Part shown: positions 50,174 through 60,203 of the stretch, in pieces | Layout: each line of letters starts with the position of its first letter | Position numbering within the stretch: position 1 is the stretch's first letter | From: Linderina pennispora | Lineage: Eukaryota > Kickxellomycota > Kickxellomycetes > Kickxellales > Kickxellaceae | Length of the DNA stretch: 64,000 nt | Assembly: GCF_002104995.1 (NCBI RefSeq) | Contig: NW_024468261.1 | Location: 434,001 to 498,000, forward strand | Direction of reading: 5' to 3' | Notes under the pieces: generated by a model | Databases searched by the model: none | Told to the model about the DNA's origin: nothing | The model's input: the letters and a program-made list of their open reading frames with translations, nothing else | Position numbers and translations under genes: made by a program

Positions 50174-51943
50174 ATGCTTCGCTCAGAATTTGACAACCTC
50201 CCCGTTCTGATTGTAGAACAAATAATTCGGGGAATTCTTGGCCATGGTCTGGCAGGCAGTTGGCTAAAAGAGATTGGCACCGGTGCAGTGCATGACCATT
50301 CGCTTGTTCCGATCATGAACCAGACATGGGGCAGGGTGGTCGACTCAATGGCCAATGAATGCGCTGAGCTCGAGATAGCGGCAGAGGATTTCTCGGCGTC
50401 AGGTGTCAGCGATAGAAGCGTTAGAAATAGCCTGAGGGTAGTTATTGCTAACGGACATCATGCGCTGCTAAAAATGTTTCGCCTAGACATTACTTTCGCC
50501 AGAGGTTTCTATCCGCCTATTATCGACTATATTACCAGGCTGCTTCAGGGGAATGTGTTTCCTGCTGCAAGCACTCTGCTAGTAACGATTCGGGACGAAT
50601 GGGTGGCTTGGGAAAGGCCACAGAGTGGTCCCCGTGGTAACACTATAGACAGAAGTGACAGCCAGGACCCCAGTATACTCACGCACACTCGACGATTTTC
50701 GGCGGATCTCGGCATGCTGCTCAAGAGCGCGTTTCCAAGAGTTCGAAACTTGGGAGTCGAGGCAATAAGCACTAACAAGGAGTTCCGCCTGGTAGTCATA
50801 CCAGGAGATCTACAATTCGCTTGCTGGTACTCTGCGGCAGCTATCAACAGGCGGCGAAATCCAACTGAGGGTTGGTGCAAGCCACTGAGCCCTGCACCGC
50901 TTCAGTATATAAAAATCAGCCTTCTGAAAGTCGAACTTGGATGGGCCGCGCTAATCCGTCGCAATGCACAGACATTGGAACGGTTGTTTATCCATACCAC
51001 TGACTCGGATATTTCTCTGGAATATTCTTGGTGATGGTCGCAAAACGACGATTACATACCCTGTGCTTCGCTGGTTAGCAGTTGACTGTAGAAAAGTACC
51101 TCCCACCTCAGAATTCACTGCCGATATTCCTGGGTTCCCGATACGTCAGTTTCCTCGTCTGGAGTATGTTCGTTTCAATGGATGGGCATCGCCTAATATA
51201 GTCAAGGCAGCAATGTCCGCGACGAGTACGATCGAGCAGATTTCGCTTGGAAATATATCTCCACCATGCAAGGCTCTGACGATGCTTACATCTGCATCGC
51301 AACATACATTCCCGGCTCTGCGAACCGTCTCTATTATGGATTCCTTTGCGCAGGTCCTATGGCACTCCCTCTCAAGACGATGCTCATGATATCCAAAAAA
51401 TCACGCTGGTATTAAGTATTGGTTCGCAGCTGCAGCGTCTCATATACACCGCGATGCACGATATCAGCCCGGGCACGTTTTCAACTCTATCGCTCGACCA
51501 GCCCCGCCTCGGTATTTTGGATATTAGCGGCACGCAAATTGGCATCATCGACCTGCTGTACTTGACTAACCAGCTGCCAGCACTTTTCCGCGTCCAAATT
51601 CTCCTACCTCATCGAACGGAACCCAGATTGGACGATTAGCCAGTTTACCAACGCGCAGATTGCTAGCGTGCGAAGCAAACTCCCAGTAGTAACAACGTGC
51701 AGCCTTAGAGAAATCTCGTTGAGCGCGATCCGCGGGAATAGCCACGATTACCCAACGGTTTTAAACGCGTTCTACCTCATTTTCCTTGCCACCACGAGGC
51801 TTCCTTCGCTGGCTACCATCAGCTCGAGGGACCACTACATTGCAACGTTTTCGACGCTGCAGCAGGATATTTCTGCATTTACGCGCCGCTCGGTGTTTGA
51901 TGATTGTCCCTACATTCGTGATATTGAATACAGAGAAATTTAG
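50174..51943 (+). CDS. F-box/LRR-like lineage-specific protein, frameshifted
   Basis: Start at 50174 (MLRSEFDNLPVLIVEQIIRG). The opening LPxxIVxxII pattern resembles the degenerate F-box that begins large expanded families in Kickxellomycete-type fungi. The rest consists of leucine-containing segments typical of irregular LRRs: VLRWLAVDC, FPRLEYVRFNGW, STIEQISLGNIS, FPALRTVSIMD, QPRLGILDISGTQIGIIDLLYL. The frame changes near 51030, 51365 and 51630 by single bases, and the protein ends at 51943, about 585 residues in total. Role: possible substrate adaptor of an SCF ubiquitin ligase, by analogy only. Confidence 0.55.
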
Positions 51944-52301
51944 CAAATGCCTTAGACGCTATATCGCTTGAAGCAGGTGCATAGTCTGTGTTATGCTCCA
52001 ATATGCTCATTTCACAAGAGCGATAATGGAATGCTTAATAGTGACGCTGCTTGTATGCTTACACTTTACGCAATAATACACACAATTTATGCATGTATTG
52101 GAAGGCGTGGCTGATATTGGCGGATTGAAGTGGCACCAGTAGCAGTAACGTATACTCCGGTCATGTTACATATTCACAAATAGATATCCATCACCAGCCA
52201 GTAGAAGGAAGCAAACGGCTTGGTGCTTCCTTCCTTTATCAATCCCCGCCTCTCTTTCTCTCTTTCCTCCTTGCATAGTCTATAAATATACATATCTAAT
52301 A
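51944..52301. other. Intergenic between F-box-like and seven-TM genes
   Basis: It contains TATAAATA at 52280-52287, very close to the ATG at 52302, and a TTCCTTCC-type pyrimidine tract before it. No coding sequence is supported. Confidence 0.5.
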
Positions 52302-53287
52302 ATGTCGTTTTCAATAACACCAGAAAAAAGAGAACGTGCAGAATGGGCCCGCGTGTTCGGGTTCAACTCTGACCCAATTGGACGTGTCGATCTGGCAACA
52401 GTGGTTGTGTTCAGCTGCATATACTCGCTTGGCCTCATTATCATGGTTTACCTCGTCATCAACCGACGTTATCCGCCATTGCGAGCCAAAGGTGTCATGT
52501 TCTTTGTCCTGATGTATCTTGCGTCAGTTATGTGGTTTATTGGCGATCTGCTGGCAGGCCAGCGTGGTGCCGCTTGATCGGCCAGCACTGCGTAGGTGTG
52601 CGGTGAATATTGCCTGGCTGCGTGCATCATTCGGCGCAATTCTGGTTCAACAGCTGGTTGTTGTCCGACAGTTCTCGCTCTACTACATGTTTGTATTGGG
52701 CAGACCATTCCGGGGCAAGGTTGTCTACATAACCTATGCAACTGTACTGCTTCTGGCCACATTGGGTGCACTAGTGATAACAGTACTGCCGCACCGCATG
52801 ACATTCTGGTACCTGCCGTACATTGACATCTGCTTTGTAGCCGACAGATTCCAGCACGCAATCATTGTTATTGTCTGGTTGCTGTGGGGCGTGGTTGCTG
52901 TTGTAAACTTGCAGCTGAGTAGGGTCAGCATGGTCTTTGGCGAGTTCCGAGACGTGGTCATTTTGATGGCTATTTCACTGATCACGGTCATTGTCAACAC
53001 TGTGTCGATGCTTGCTGTACAGTACTTTCCGATACACCTGGCATGGCGCACGGCGGTTGTTTACACGGATCACATTTGCGTCAACCTGCAATTGTACTTA
53101 CTGCTGGGCTGTGCCGTTGTACAAATGTGCAGTCCATCATGAGAGCTACTTGCAGTACTGGTCCGAGGTGCTTATTGGCGAAGGGGGACGATTTGCAGCA
53201 TACTATTCGACTGGTGTTGGTTCTGGGGGCATAGAGAGCAAACCTGGAACCGTATCGTCGCTGTCATCTGACCCCTACACTGTGTAG
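52302..53287 (+). CDS. Seven-transmembrane protein, GPCR-like, two frameshifts
   Basis: Starting at 52302 (MSFSITPEKRERAEWARVFG), about 325 residues. Seven hydrophobic helices can be counted: TVVVFSCIYSLGLIIMVYLV, VMFFVLMYLASVMWFIGDLL, WLRASFGAILVQQLVVV, VVYITYATVLLLATLGALVI, AIIVIVWLLWGVVAVVNL, VVILMAISLITVIVNTVSML and HICVNLQLYLLLGCAVV. The C-terminal tail ends GTVSSLSSDPYTV and is Ser-rich. One-base shifts occur near 52558 (after GDLLAG) and 53122 (before CAVHHESYLQYW). The topology suggests a receptor. No fungal pheromone- or sugar-receptor motif is recognised, so ligand and coupling are unknown. Confidence 0.6.
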
Positions 53288-53764
53288 GAGATTTTTTGTG
53301 AAATAAGCATAGCGGAATATATGTTGTCAGTAGTGTGTTGTCAGTAGTGTGCTGTCAGCAGTGTGTTGTTAGCGTAGTGCTGTCCACTACTTGGAGCAGC
53401 ATGATTATTGTCATGCTATCTCCTAAACGTCTGTGCACACAGAATGTTTACAAGACGACCAGTGATTTCAATGCAGACTATTGCTGAAATCGGTACTACA
53501 GTATCTGACCAGTCGCTTCCCTTCCGGACCTGTACATTGTGCGGACAAACATCCAGGATGCTCAAGCCAATTCCTGATGTCGTACGATGGGGAACAGTGG
53601 CTGTAGCACAGTCCATATCAGCCCACATAAACCTGGTCTCCACCCCTAACTTGGACCGAACCAAAACTGCAAATGTGCACACTAATTGGTGGAGACAGTT
53701 CCGGTTTTTGTGAGCACCGGCGGTTGGCGTATTCTCGATTTCAACAGATTTTTCAACACCAAAA
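53288..53764. other. Intergenic with tandem repeat
   Basis: It holds the repeat at 53322-53379. On the minus strand an open frame (53416-53690) has a protein-like stretch, but it runs into the opposite strand of CCDC43 and has no start of its own, so I do not call it a gene. Confidence 0.4.
53322..53379. repeat. Four-unit 14-nt tandem repeat
   Basis: Two exact copies of TGTTGTCAGTAGTG are followed by one copy with two changes and one 16-base variant. It lies directly 3' of the seven-TM gene, probably in its 3' untranslated region. Confidence 0.75.
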
Positions 53765-54407
53765 ATGTCTGCATATCTGAAGAGCGAGCTTGGCAAGCGC
53801 GGCATCGACGACGAGGCGATTATCGAGTACTGCGTCGGGCTACTTGACGATGAGACCATGGAGGGTGACGAAAAGCAAGAGGCAATCACTGGGTACCTCG
53901 AGGCAGTCACAGAGGAGGATCTCTCAGAGCTTGTCGCTACCGGCCCTCACCAAGACCGCTGCTGCGCAGCACGAAGCCGAGCTGGCCGCGCAACAGGCCG
54001 CGCAGCAAAAGCTTGATCGCGCACTAGAGCTCGAGAAGGCTGAGCTTGAGAAGGATGCCAAGGACCCACGCGATCCAATTGCGCCCAAGCAGCTGACCAT
54101 GGAGGAGCGCAGGCAGCGCGAGAAGCTTTTGATGACGTACGGGTTCGATGTGCCGGAAATCGTGGAGAACGCGAATGGCGAGGCGGAAATTGTCTACAAG
54201 GAGGCGGCAGCGGCAAGAACGGACATGGGACTGGGCAAGAACACCAATGCCCAGATTGTGGCAGACAAGGAGCGGGCGCTGCGGGAGAGCTCCCGGACTG
54301 CACACCAGAAGAAGGTGGAGCGTGAGAAGGAGCTGTTGGAGAAAGATCGGCTCCGCAAAGAAAAGGAGAAGCGCAGGACGGCAAAGAAGGAGAAGCGCCG
54401 GATGTGA
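53765..54407 (+). CDS. CCDC43: Coiled-coil protein CCDC43 homologue, one frameshift
   Basis: Start at 53765 (MSAYLKSELGKRGIDDEAII). The N-terminal ~58 residues form a short helical domain (EYCVGLLDDETMEGDEKQEA, ITGYLEAVTEEDL). A one-base shift near 53942 leads to a long charged coiled coil ending in a KEKEKRRTAKKEKRR tail. The combination of small N-terminal domain, the QLTMEERRQREKLLMTYGF block, LRESSRTAHQKKVEREKE and a basic C-terminus matches CCDC43, a small conserved eukaryotic protein of poorly known function. About 214 residues. Confidence 0.75.
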
Positions 54408-54607
54408 TGGTTTTTGCTGTAGATTTGGCCGATGGGAAAAAAATTAAAAAGTTGCATGTTATTTCCGCTGGTGCATGGGATCGCAAGGAACGCGATGCTG
54501 ATATCGTGTTTTCCACTCTACAGCTCCTCTTTTCCACTCAACTTTCAATTAATATACTCCCCCGTTTCTTCAACCTTACTGTACTTTTTATTTGCTTCTT
54601 CCTAGAA

Positions 54608-55817
54608 ATGCTATCTCAATTGACACAAAATGTCGCAAAGGTAGTTCGCACTGCCACCTCCAGCGGGCTGTCTCGAAAGCATCTTTCTACACAGCGCGAC
54701 TCGTTGTTCGAGGGTATCCGCAATGGCGACCGCGCATCGCTGGCACGCGGTATCACACTTGGTAAGCCATCTGCCCAGCTCAGTTACTGCGGCCTTCTCC
54801 ACGCCCTAGATATCTCACCTGCACCTAACCATTCCCAGGCGCACAATAGTCGAGTCAACCCGCCGCGACCACCAGAAGCAAGCACGCAAGCTTGTTTCCG
54901 AATGCATCAAGCTGGACCGTCCCCGATCGCTGCGCATCGGTCTAACCGGGACGCCGGGTGTCGGGAAATCGACATTCATAGAAAAGTTCGGCATGATGCT
55001 CATCAACATGGGCCACCGTGTCTCAGTGCTTGCTGTCGACCCGTCGTCGTCACGCTCGGGTGGATCGATCCTCGGTGACAAGACGCGTATGCAGGATCTG
55101 AGTGTCGCTGATGGCGCGTACGTGCGGCCATCGCCCAACAGCGGGTCGCTGGGAGGCGTCGCCCGCAACACTCTCGATTCGATCATTCTGACGGAAGCTG
55201 CCGGCTACGATATCTGTCTGGTAGAGACCGTTGGCGTCGGCCAGTCCGAGACCATGGTCGCCGATATGGTCGACATGTTCATTCTGCTGCTGCAGCCGGG
55301 GTCCGGCGACGAGTTGCAGGGCGTGAAGCGCGGAATCATGGAGCTGGCTGACCTTATCATCATCAACAAGGCCGATGGCGCGCTAGAGATTCCGGCGAAG
55401 CTTACCCGTACCGAGATTACAAATGCCCTGCATCTGATGATTCCGAGGCGCAAGTCGTGGAATCCCAAGGTGGTCCGTGCATCGGCCGTCACCGGATTCA
55501 ACCTCGAGCGCGTGTGGTCGACCATCGAAACGTACTTTAAGAAACTCGGCGAGTCGGGCGAGTGGGACGGGCTCAGAGCCGAGCAGCAGGAGAAGTGGAT
55601 GTGGAGAGAGGTCACAAATCTGCTGCTGAGCCGGCTCAACCGCGACCCTGAGACCCGCTTCTTTGCCAAATCGCTCGAGTCGGATGTTGTTTCTGGCCAG
55701 CTACCGCCGGGAGTCGCTGCTGAGCAGATCGTCGACCAGGTTTCTGTCGTCGCAAGCGAAGCTGCCGCCCACCTAGAACCTCATCTTTATAGTCTCACAA
55801 GTGAATTTTATTATTAG
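54608..55817 (+). CDS. MMAA: MMAA/MeaB-type G3E GTPase, two exons
   Basis: Exon 1 is 54608-54761 and exon 2 is 54850-55817 (donor GTAAGC, acceptor CAATAG), 373 residues, no frameshift. The join gives the expected ARGITLVESTRRDHQ. The N-terminus is a mitochondrial presequence. GTPase motifs: P-loop GTPGVGKSTFIEKFG, VSVLAVDPSSSRSGGSILGD, ETVGVGQSE (switch/Walker B) and NKAD for guanine. MMAA is the chaperone that loads and protects adenosylcobalamin in methylmalonyl-CoA mutase. Its presence points to a B12-dependent propionate route, which is known from early-diverging fungi but absent in Dikarya. It converges on the SAP30-like gene with about 50 bases between the stops. Confidence 0.93.
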
Positions 55818-55865
55818 CACCAAAAGCCTCCTGGTATGTTATTCGAGCGATGCAGCGCCGTGCCA

Positions 55866-56467
55866 TTACAGCTGACCTGAGCGAGCGCCGTCCTTCTACA
55901 GAAAATGAAGCACGAGGTTAATTTGGAGTTGATCTGGGAGGTTGGCCACATAAAGCAACCGCAAATTGCAGGGTCGATCCCCACACGGCTCGGCTCTGGG
56001 CAGTGGGTGAGACTGTACCTTTGCTGCTGTGGACAGTATACAGAAACCGGGCAATCGTGTCGACCTCGTCGACCATATGACCAGAGTAATGCCGCGTTGC
56101 AGCAACCACCAATTCTTCTTTCGACGACCGCGCTTTGACGTTCAGCTTGAACGCCTGCCGGTATTTGCGCAGCGTGTGGATGTTAAGCGCGTTAAAGTCG
56201 AACTACACGCAATTCGGGGAGGGAGAGGTGCTGTTAGCTGACTGAGCCAGGGGTATTCTGGAATGCTGACTGTCGAGCCCCGTGCTGCTTACCGGCGTGT
56301 ACTTTGCAACTACAAGAGAGGAGCGACAGTCTGTTAGTTGACCAAGAGAGCTTAATGAGGAAGCGCAGAGAGCATGTTTTTGCTGCAAAGGCCTCTGTAC
56401 CTTGCTGTGTCCGACCGCCCTTTGACGAGCTATTCGATGTGCCGGACCCAATTGCCGAGCTGCTCAT
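55866..56467 (-). CDS. SAP30: SAP30-like Sin3-complex subunit, four exons with a 17-nt microexon
   Basis: Assembled by hand: exon 1 56467-56401 (MSSSAIGSGTSNSSSKGG...), exon 2 56309-56293 (17 bases, VAKYTP), exon 3 56202-56019, exon 4 from ~55914 downward. Donors are GTACAG, GTAAGC and GTACAG; acceptors CTTGTAG, GTGTAG and CTGTAG. Phases agree through exon 3. Exon 3 encodes FDFNALNIHTLRKYRQAFKL, NVKARSSKEELVVAATRHYS and DEVDTIARFLYTVHSSK, the Sin3-binding domain of SAP30. SAP30 stabilises the Sin3/Rpd3 histone deacetylase complex. The phase into exon 4 gives two possible C-termini: a short one with stop at 55866 in one frame, or a longer one overlapping the MMAA 3' end in the phase-correct frame. 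Confidence 0.75.
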
Positions 56468-56622
56468 GGCAGCAGTGCCTGCATTCTTTTGCCGAGGGCC
56501 ATGTGTTTGAAATTAGAAGGTGTATTAGTTTTTTCCAAGAAAAGCAAGAAAGAGAGCTACAAAAATAGGCGTGTGGGATCAATCGGGAAGAAAAGATGGA
56601 GAGCCAGGCGGAGTCGAGCCGT

Positions 56623-56833
56623 CTAGAAATGTGTGCGGCGGCTCTCAGGGCTCTCGCTCAGCGTGGTGTCTGAGCGGTACGAGTTCGCCACGGATTCGAT
56701 GGCGTCGCGCACTGTGTACATGGCGTCGCGCAGAGAGCGGGTCAGCTTGACGGGCGTCTTTCTGATCGGCAGCGGACTCGGCGTCGGTCTTGCTGGTCTG
56801 GGCGGTGCTGGACGGGGCGCTATTGCTGGGCAT
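56623..56833 (-). CDS. Tiny conserved-looking protein, one frameshift
   Basis: Start at 56833 (MPSNSAPSSTAQTSKTDAES). After a one-base shift in a run of A the frame continues KTPVKLTRSLRDAMYTVRDA and IESVANSYRSDTTLSESPES to a stop at 56623, about 70 residues. The second half is a good amphipathic helix with a Ser-rich tail. No family is recognised. It is short, but the second frame is much more protein-like than the alternative read-through. Confidence 0.4.
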
Positions 56834-57414
56834 TGTGAATAGACGGGGTTTGTATGGACAGCTAGTGTGATTGCGATGAAAGGGCAAGGAGAGCCGTGCT
56901 GACTTTGCTGCTTAAGTAGCTGTCTGGGCAGTGCGCAGGTACCAGTATCTCGAGTGGGACAGCAGCAAAGCTGCAGCTTTCACTTGCGCAATATCGCTGC
57001 TGACTGGTCCCTGTTCTAATCGCCTTTGGCTTATCAGCGACAGGCCAGCTTTCATGTATTTGTGGTTTCATTTCATGTCCATGAGACATGCCCAAGTGGG
57101 ACCATACAGTGGGCTGATCCAGCAAACAGTGTCTTGCGGACTTGTGCCTCCGATTGACATATCCTCAGTGGTCAGGCTAGAGTAGTCCACCTGTCGCTGG
57201 GCGATCTGTGCGCGTCTCTGGCACGATTCAGCTCGCTGCATCCAGCTCCGGCTCAGGGAACTATTACGAAATCCCCTCGAAAAGCAGAGCAAGCGGGCGG
57301 GTACAACGACTTTTGCTACCCTGAAGCCCCCTCCCCTCGGCGGCAGGCTGAGCAGCGCTGTAGAACCCAGATCTCCACTTCAGTTTCTGTTATCTTTTGT
57401 CTCCAATTTTTAAA
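56834..57414. other. Intergenic, COX11 promoter side
   Basis: About 580 bases without a supported gene. A purine-poor, T-rich stretch precedes the COX11 ATG. Confidence 0.5.
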
Positions 57415-58135
57415 ATGTTCCAGCACCTGTTTCGCGCGGGCAGTGGAATTCGGTCTACAATTGGCCTGCGCCTGCAGCCCACCGCCATACACCAGCGCGC
57501 ACGGCCGCTGGTATTCCGCAACCAGCGACTGATGGCAACGAACCGGCGGGTGTCGCCGCGCGAAGAGTTCCTCCGGCACCAAGAGCTGGCGCGGCGCAGG
57601 AACGTCTCGGGCATTCTCTACGTGAGCTCGTTTGTGATAACCTTCCTCGGCATCTCGTATGCGGCTGTGCCTCTCTACCGCCTGCTGTGCAAAACCACCG
57701 GCTACATGGGCACGCCCAAGACAGAGCCAACGGTGCGCGATGTGGAGACGCTCAAGCCATTGGAAGGGCACCGCAAGCTGCGCATAAAGTTTTCGGGCCA
57801 GGTCTCGACGGTGCTGGACTGGTCGTTCAAGCCCGAGCAGCGCCAGGTGACGGTGGTGCCGGGCGAGACCTGCGTTGGCGTTCTACAAGGCGTACAATCG
57901 GTCAGACAAGTCGGTTGTGGGTATTGCGACGTACAATGTCATTCCGGAGCAGGCGGCGCCGTATTTCAACAAGATCCAGTGCTTCTGCTTTGACGAGCAG
58001 ATGCTGGATCCGAAGGAGGAGATCGATATGCCTGTGTTTTTCTTCATTGATCCCGAGTTTGCCGACGATCCACTGATGGACGATATCGACACGATTACGC
58101 TCTCGTACACGTTCTTCAAGGCCAGCGGCCGGTAG
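57415..58135 (+). CDS. COX11: Cytochrome c oxidase assembly protein COX11, one frameshift
   Basis: Start at 57415 (MFQHLFRAGSGIRSTIGLRL), an Arg-rich mitochondrial presequence. A single transmembrane helix (ILYVSSFVITFLGISYAAVP) is followed by LYRLLCKTTGYMGT and RKLRIKFSGQVSTVLDWSFK. After a one-base insertion near 57871 come YKAYNRSDKSVVGIATYNVI and the copper site KIQCFCFDEQMLDPKEEIDM. Cox11 is an inner-membrane copper protein that helps build the CuB centre of Cox1. About 239 residues once the extra T is ignored (GET then ALAFYKAYN). Confidence 0.93.
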
Positions 58136-58621
58136 AAGCCAACAATAAAAATGCCGGCCCCACGTAGGGCTGTAACTCGGTTGCATGAAACATGCGTCAA
58201 CCACGCCATAATGCCATGATCATGGGGTCGCTTGGCAAACGCTGTTGCGGTATATAACTTTTTGTTTGTTTGCTTGGGATCAGTGCGCGGGATGTTTATG
58301 TTTTGGCAGCCAGGCATATGAAAGCTGGAGGGAGGGAGAGAGCTGAAAGAGTCTAGGCTAGATGCACTGAGTTTTCGATTCGCCTATGACAGCGATTCCT
58401 GCCAACCAAACCCTGCCAGGGATCGGGGCAGAATGCGTGGATGCGAGGAGGTGAAAGGGTTTCGCATATATAATGCCGTTTATCCGTGGCGGACGAGCCG
58501 TTTCTCCGGCTTTCTACAGCAACAGCACACATCCCTACTACTTTCAGAAACAGCCAACCCACGACAAACGTAACACCCTACCTTTCTGCAAGCCAACCCA
58601 AAAGAAGAAAAGGATCTGAAA
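58136..58621. other. Intergenic with TATA box
   Basis: A TATATAA box at 58467-58473 is followed about 150 bases later by the ATG of the heptad-repeat gene. The leader before that ATG is A- and C-rich with AACCCA/AACA-type runs, as in strongly expressed fungal genes. Confidence 0.5.
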
Positions 58622-59026
58622 ATGCCGCTTGGTGGATTTATCGACAACCTGAAGGAAAAGGTCAAGAGTGAAATGCATCGTGCTAGGGGAAGCACGACCA
58701 TCACCAGAACCAAGACCAGGACAACTCGTACGGCCGCAACGACAACCAAGATTCGCACAACCTCAACCAGCAAGGCGACGGATTGCCAAACAACCAAGAG
58801 CAGCAGGGGCAGGTGACTGGAAACCCGCAGCAGCAGCAGCAGCAAAGCTTTAACCAGCAAGCACAAGACTACAGCCAGCAGGGTCAGAACCTCGGTCCAG
58901 CAAGCGCAAGACTACAGCCAGCAGGGTCACAACCTCGGCCAGCAGGCGCAGGATCTCGGCAAGCAGGCGCAGGATCTTGGCCAGCACGCTCAGAATCTCG
59001 GCCAGCAGGGCCAGCAAAACTACTGA
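58622..59026 (+). CDS. Glutamine-rich heptad-repeat hydrophilic protein, two frameshifts
   Basis: Start at 58622 (MPLGGFIDNLKEKVKSEMHR), an amphipathic N-terminal helix. After a one-base shift near 58690 the frame is Asn/Asp/Gln-rich (KHDHHQNQDQDNSYG), then a short Gln run. From about 58852 to 59020 comes a tandem seven-residue repeat, about eight units of the form QQAQDYS, QQGQNLG, QQAQDLG or KQAQDLG, interrupted by one more single-base shift near 58890. It ends QQGQQNY at 59026, about 135 residues. No cysteine, no hydrophobic core. It resembles stress-type hydrophilins/LEA proteins in composition, but I cannot name a family. Confidence 0.55.
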
Positions 59027-59138
59027 ACCCCACGCCTACGGCTCTGCTTTCTTTCGCCATTCCTGCCTCTAAAGACATTGGAGTAAACAAAAAACTTTTG
59101 TACGCAGCATGTCTCGTTTGTCTAATTGAAAAACGCCA

Positions 59139-59927
59139 CTATGACGACTGCTTGTTGTTGAGCTCAGCCTCGAGCTTGTCAAACTCCCTCTTCGCCTGGG
59201 CCTCCAGCTCATCGCCAACATCCTCGACACCAGTGACCTCTGGGATATAGTACGACAGCATGCCCTCGACGCCGTGCTTCAGGGTCACCGAGCTCGATGC
59301 ACATCCGCGGCACGCACCACGTAGCCGGATCTTCACGATCCCCGTTCCCTCGTTGAAGCTGACAAAGTCCAAATCGCCGCCATCCTCCTGGATGGACGGG
59401 CGCACGCGCGATTCCAGCAGCTCCTTGATCTCGGCCACAATGTCCGAGTCCTGGTCGCCCACGCTCATCGAGTCCTGGCCCTCCTCGTCCTCGCGGATCA
59501 GCGACCGCCCCGACGAGAAATGGTCCATGATCGCTGCATAGATGTCCGGCTTCATCAGCTGCCACGGATAGTCCGGCTCCTTGCGCACCGTGACAAAGTC
59601 GCTGCCGTACATGACGCCCTTGACGCCTTCGATTGCAAACAGGCGCGTGGCCAGCGGCGATTTCAGGCCGTCGCGCGGCGACGTGTACTCTACTGTGCGC
59701 CGTGAGCCTGTGTCCTCGAGCACAGGCACGCCGGGAATAAACTGCAGGGCGTCTTCGTTCGGTGTTGTTGCTGTCTGGATGAACATGGTGCGGTACTGCT
59801 GGAGGAAGGGTGTGGGTTTGGCTGTTGTAGGTGTGGGGCGGGGCAGTATGCTGCTGAACCGCCGTGCGGGCGCTGGCCGCCGCACTGCAATGCGGGTGGA
59901 TGCCTGGAGAATTCTGCGCGCAAACAT
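59139..59927 (-). CDS. NFU1: Mitochondrial iron-sulfur cluster carrier NFU1
   Basis: An intact 262-residue frame. Arg-rich presequence (MFARRILQASTRIAVRRPAP), then the Nfu N-terminal domain (MFIQTATTPNEDALQFIPGV, SPLATRLFAIEGVKGVMYGS, DFVTVRKE) and the NifU-like C-terminal domain with the cluster-binding CxxC in LRGACRGCASSSVTLKHGVE. NFU1 receives [4Fe-4S] clusters from the ISC machinery and passes them to client proteins such as lipoyl synthase and complex I/II subunits. It is divergent from PPP4R2 with 276 bases between starts. Confidence 0.95.
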   Translation of the reverse strand: MFARRILQASTRIAVRRPAPARRFSSILPRPTPTTAKPTPFLQQYRTMFIQTATTPNEDALQFIPGVPVLEDTGSRRTVEYTSPRDGLKSPLATRLFAIEGVKGVMYGSDFVTVRKEPDYPWQLMKPDIYAAIMDHFSSGRSLIREDEEGQDSMSVGDQDSDIVAEIKELLESRVRPSIQEDGGDLDFVSFNEGTGIVKIRLRGACRGCASSSVTLKHGVEGMLSYYIPEVTGVEDVGDELEAQAKREFDKLEAELNNKQSS

Positions 59928-60203
59928 TTCGCTGAAAGAAGAAAAGGCAATATAAAGGGGTGGGAGTACAGGGAGAGAGAAAAAAGCTTACAGCACAAGG
60001 AAAAGATAAGATTTTAGTCAGCATTCAGCGGCCAGCTATTCGCCTGGGGATATTGCGCAGACCGGACCTGCACGTGACGCCAGCGGAAGATAATTTTTGC
60101 GCATCATGCTCCCTGACGATGGCGGCGCTGTGGAGAGTGCCTGGAGCTGATGCTTGACTCTGCTACACACGCTTTTCCAGCTTTTTGTTTTGTTTTGACC
60201 GAA

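Noticed and set aside
53416..53910. 164-codon minus-strand frame between the seven-TM gene and CCDC43
   Set aside because: Its start lies opposite the conserved N-terminus of CCDC43, and only the distal part looks protein-like. Left as unresolved intergenic sequence.
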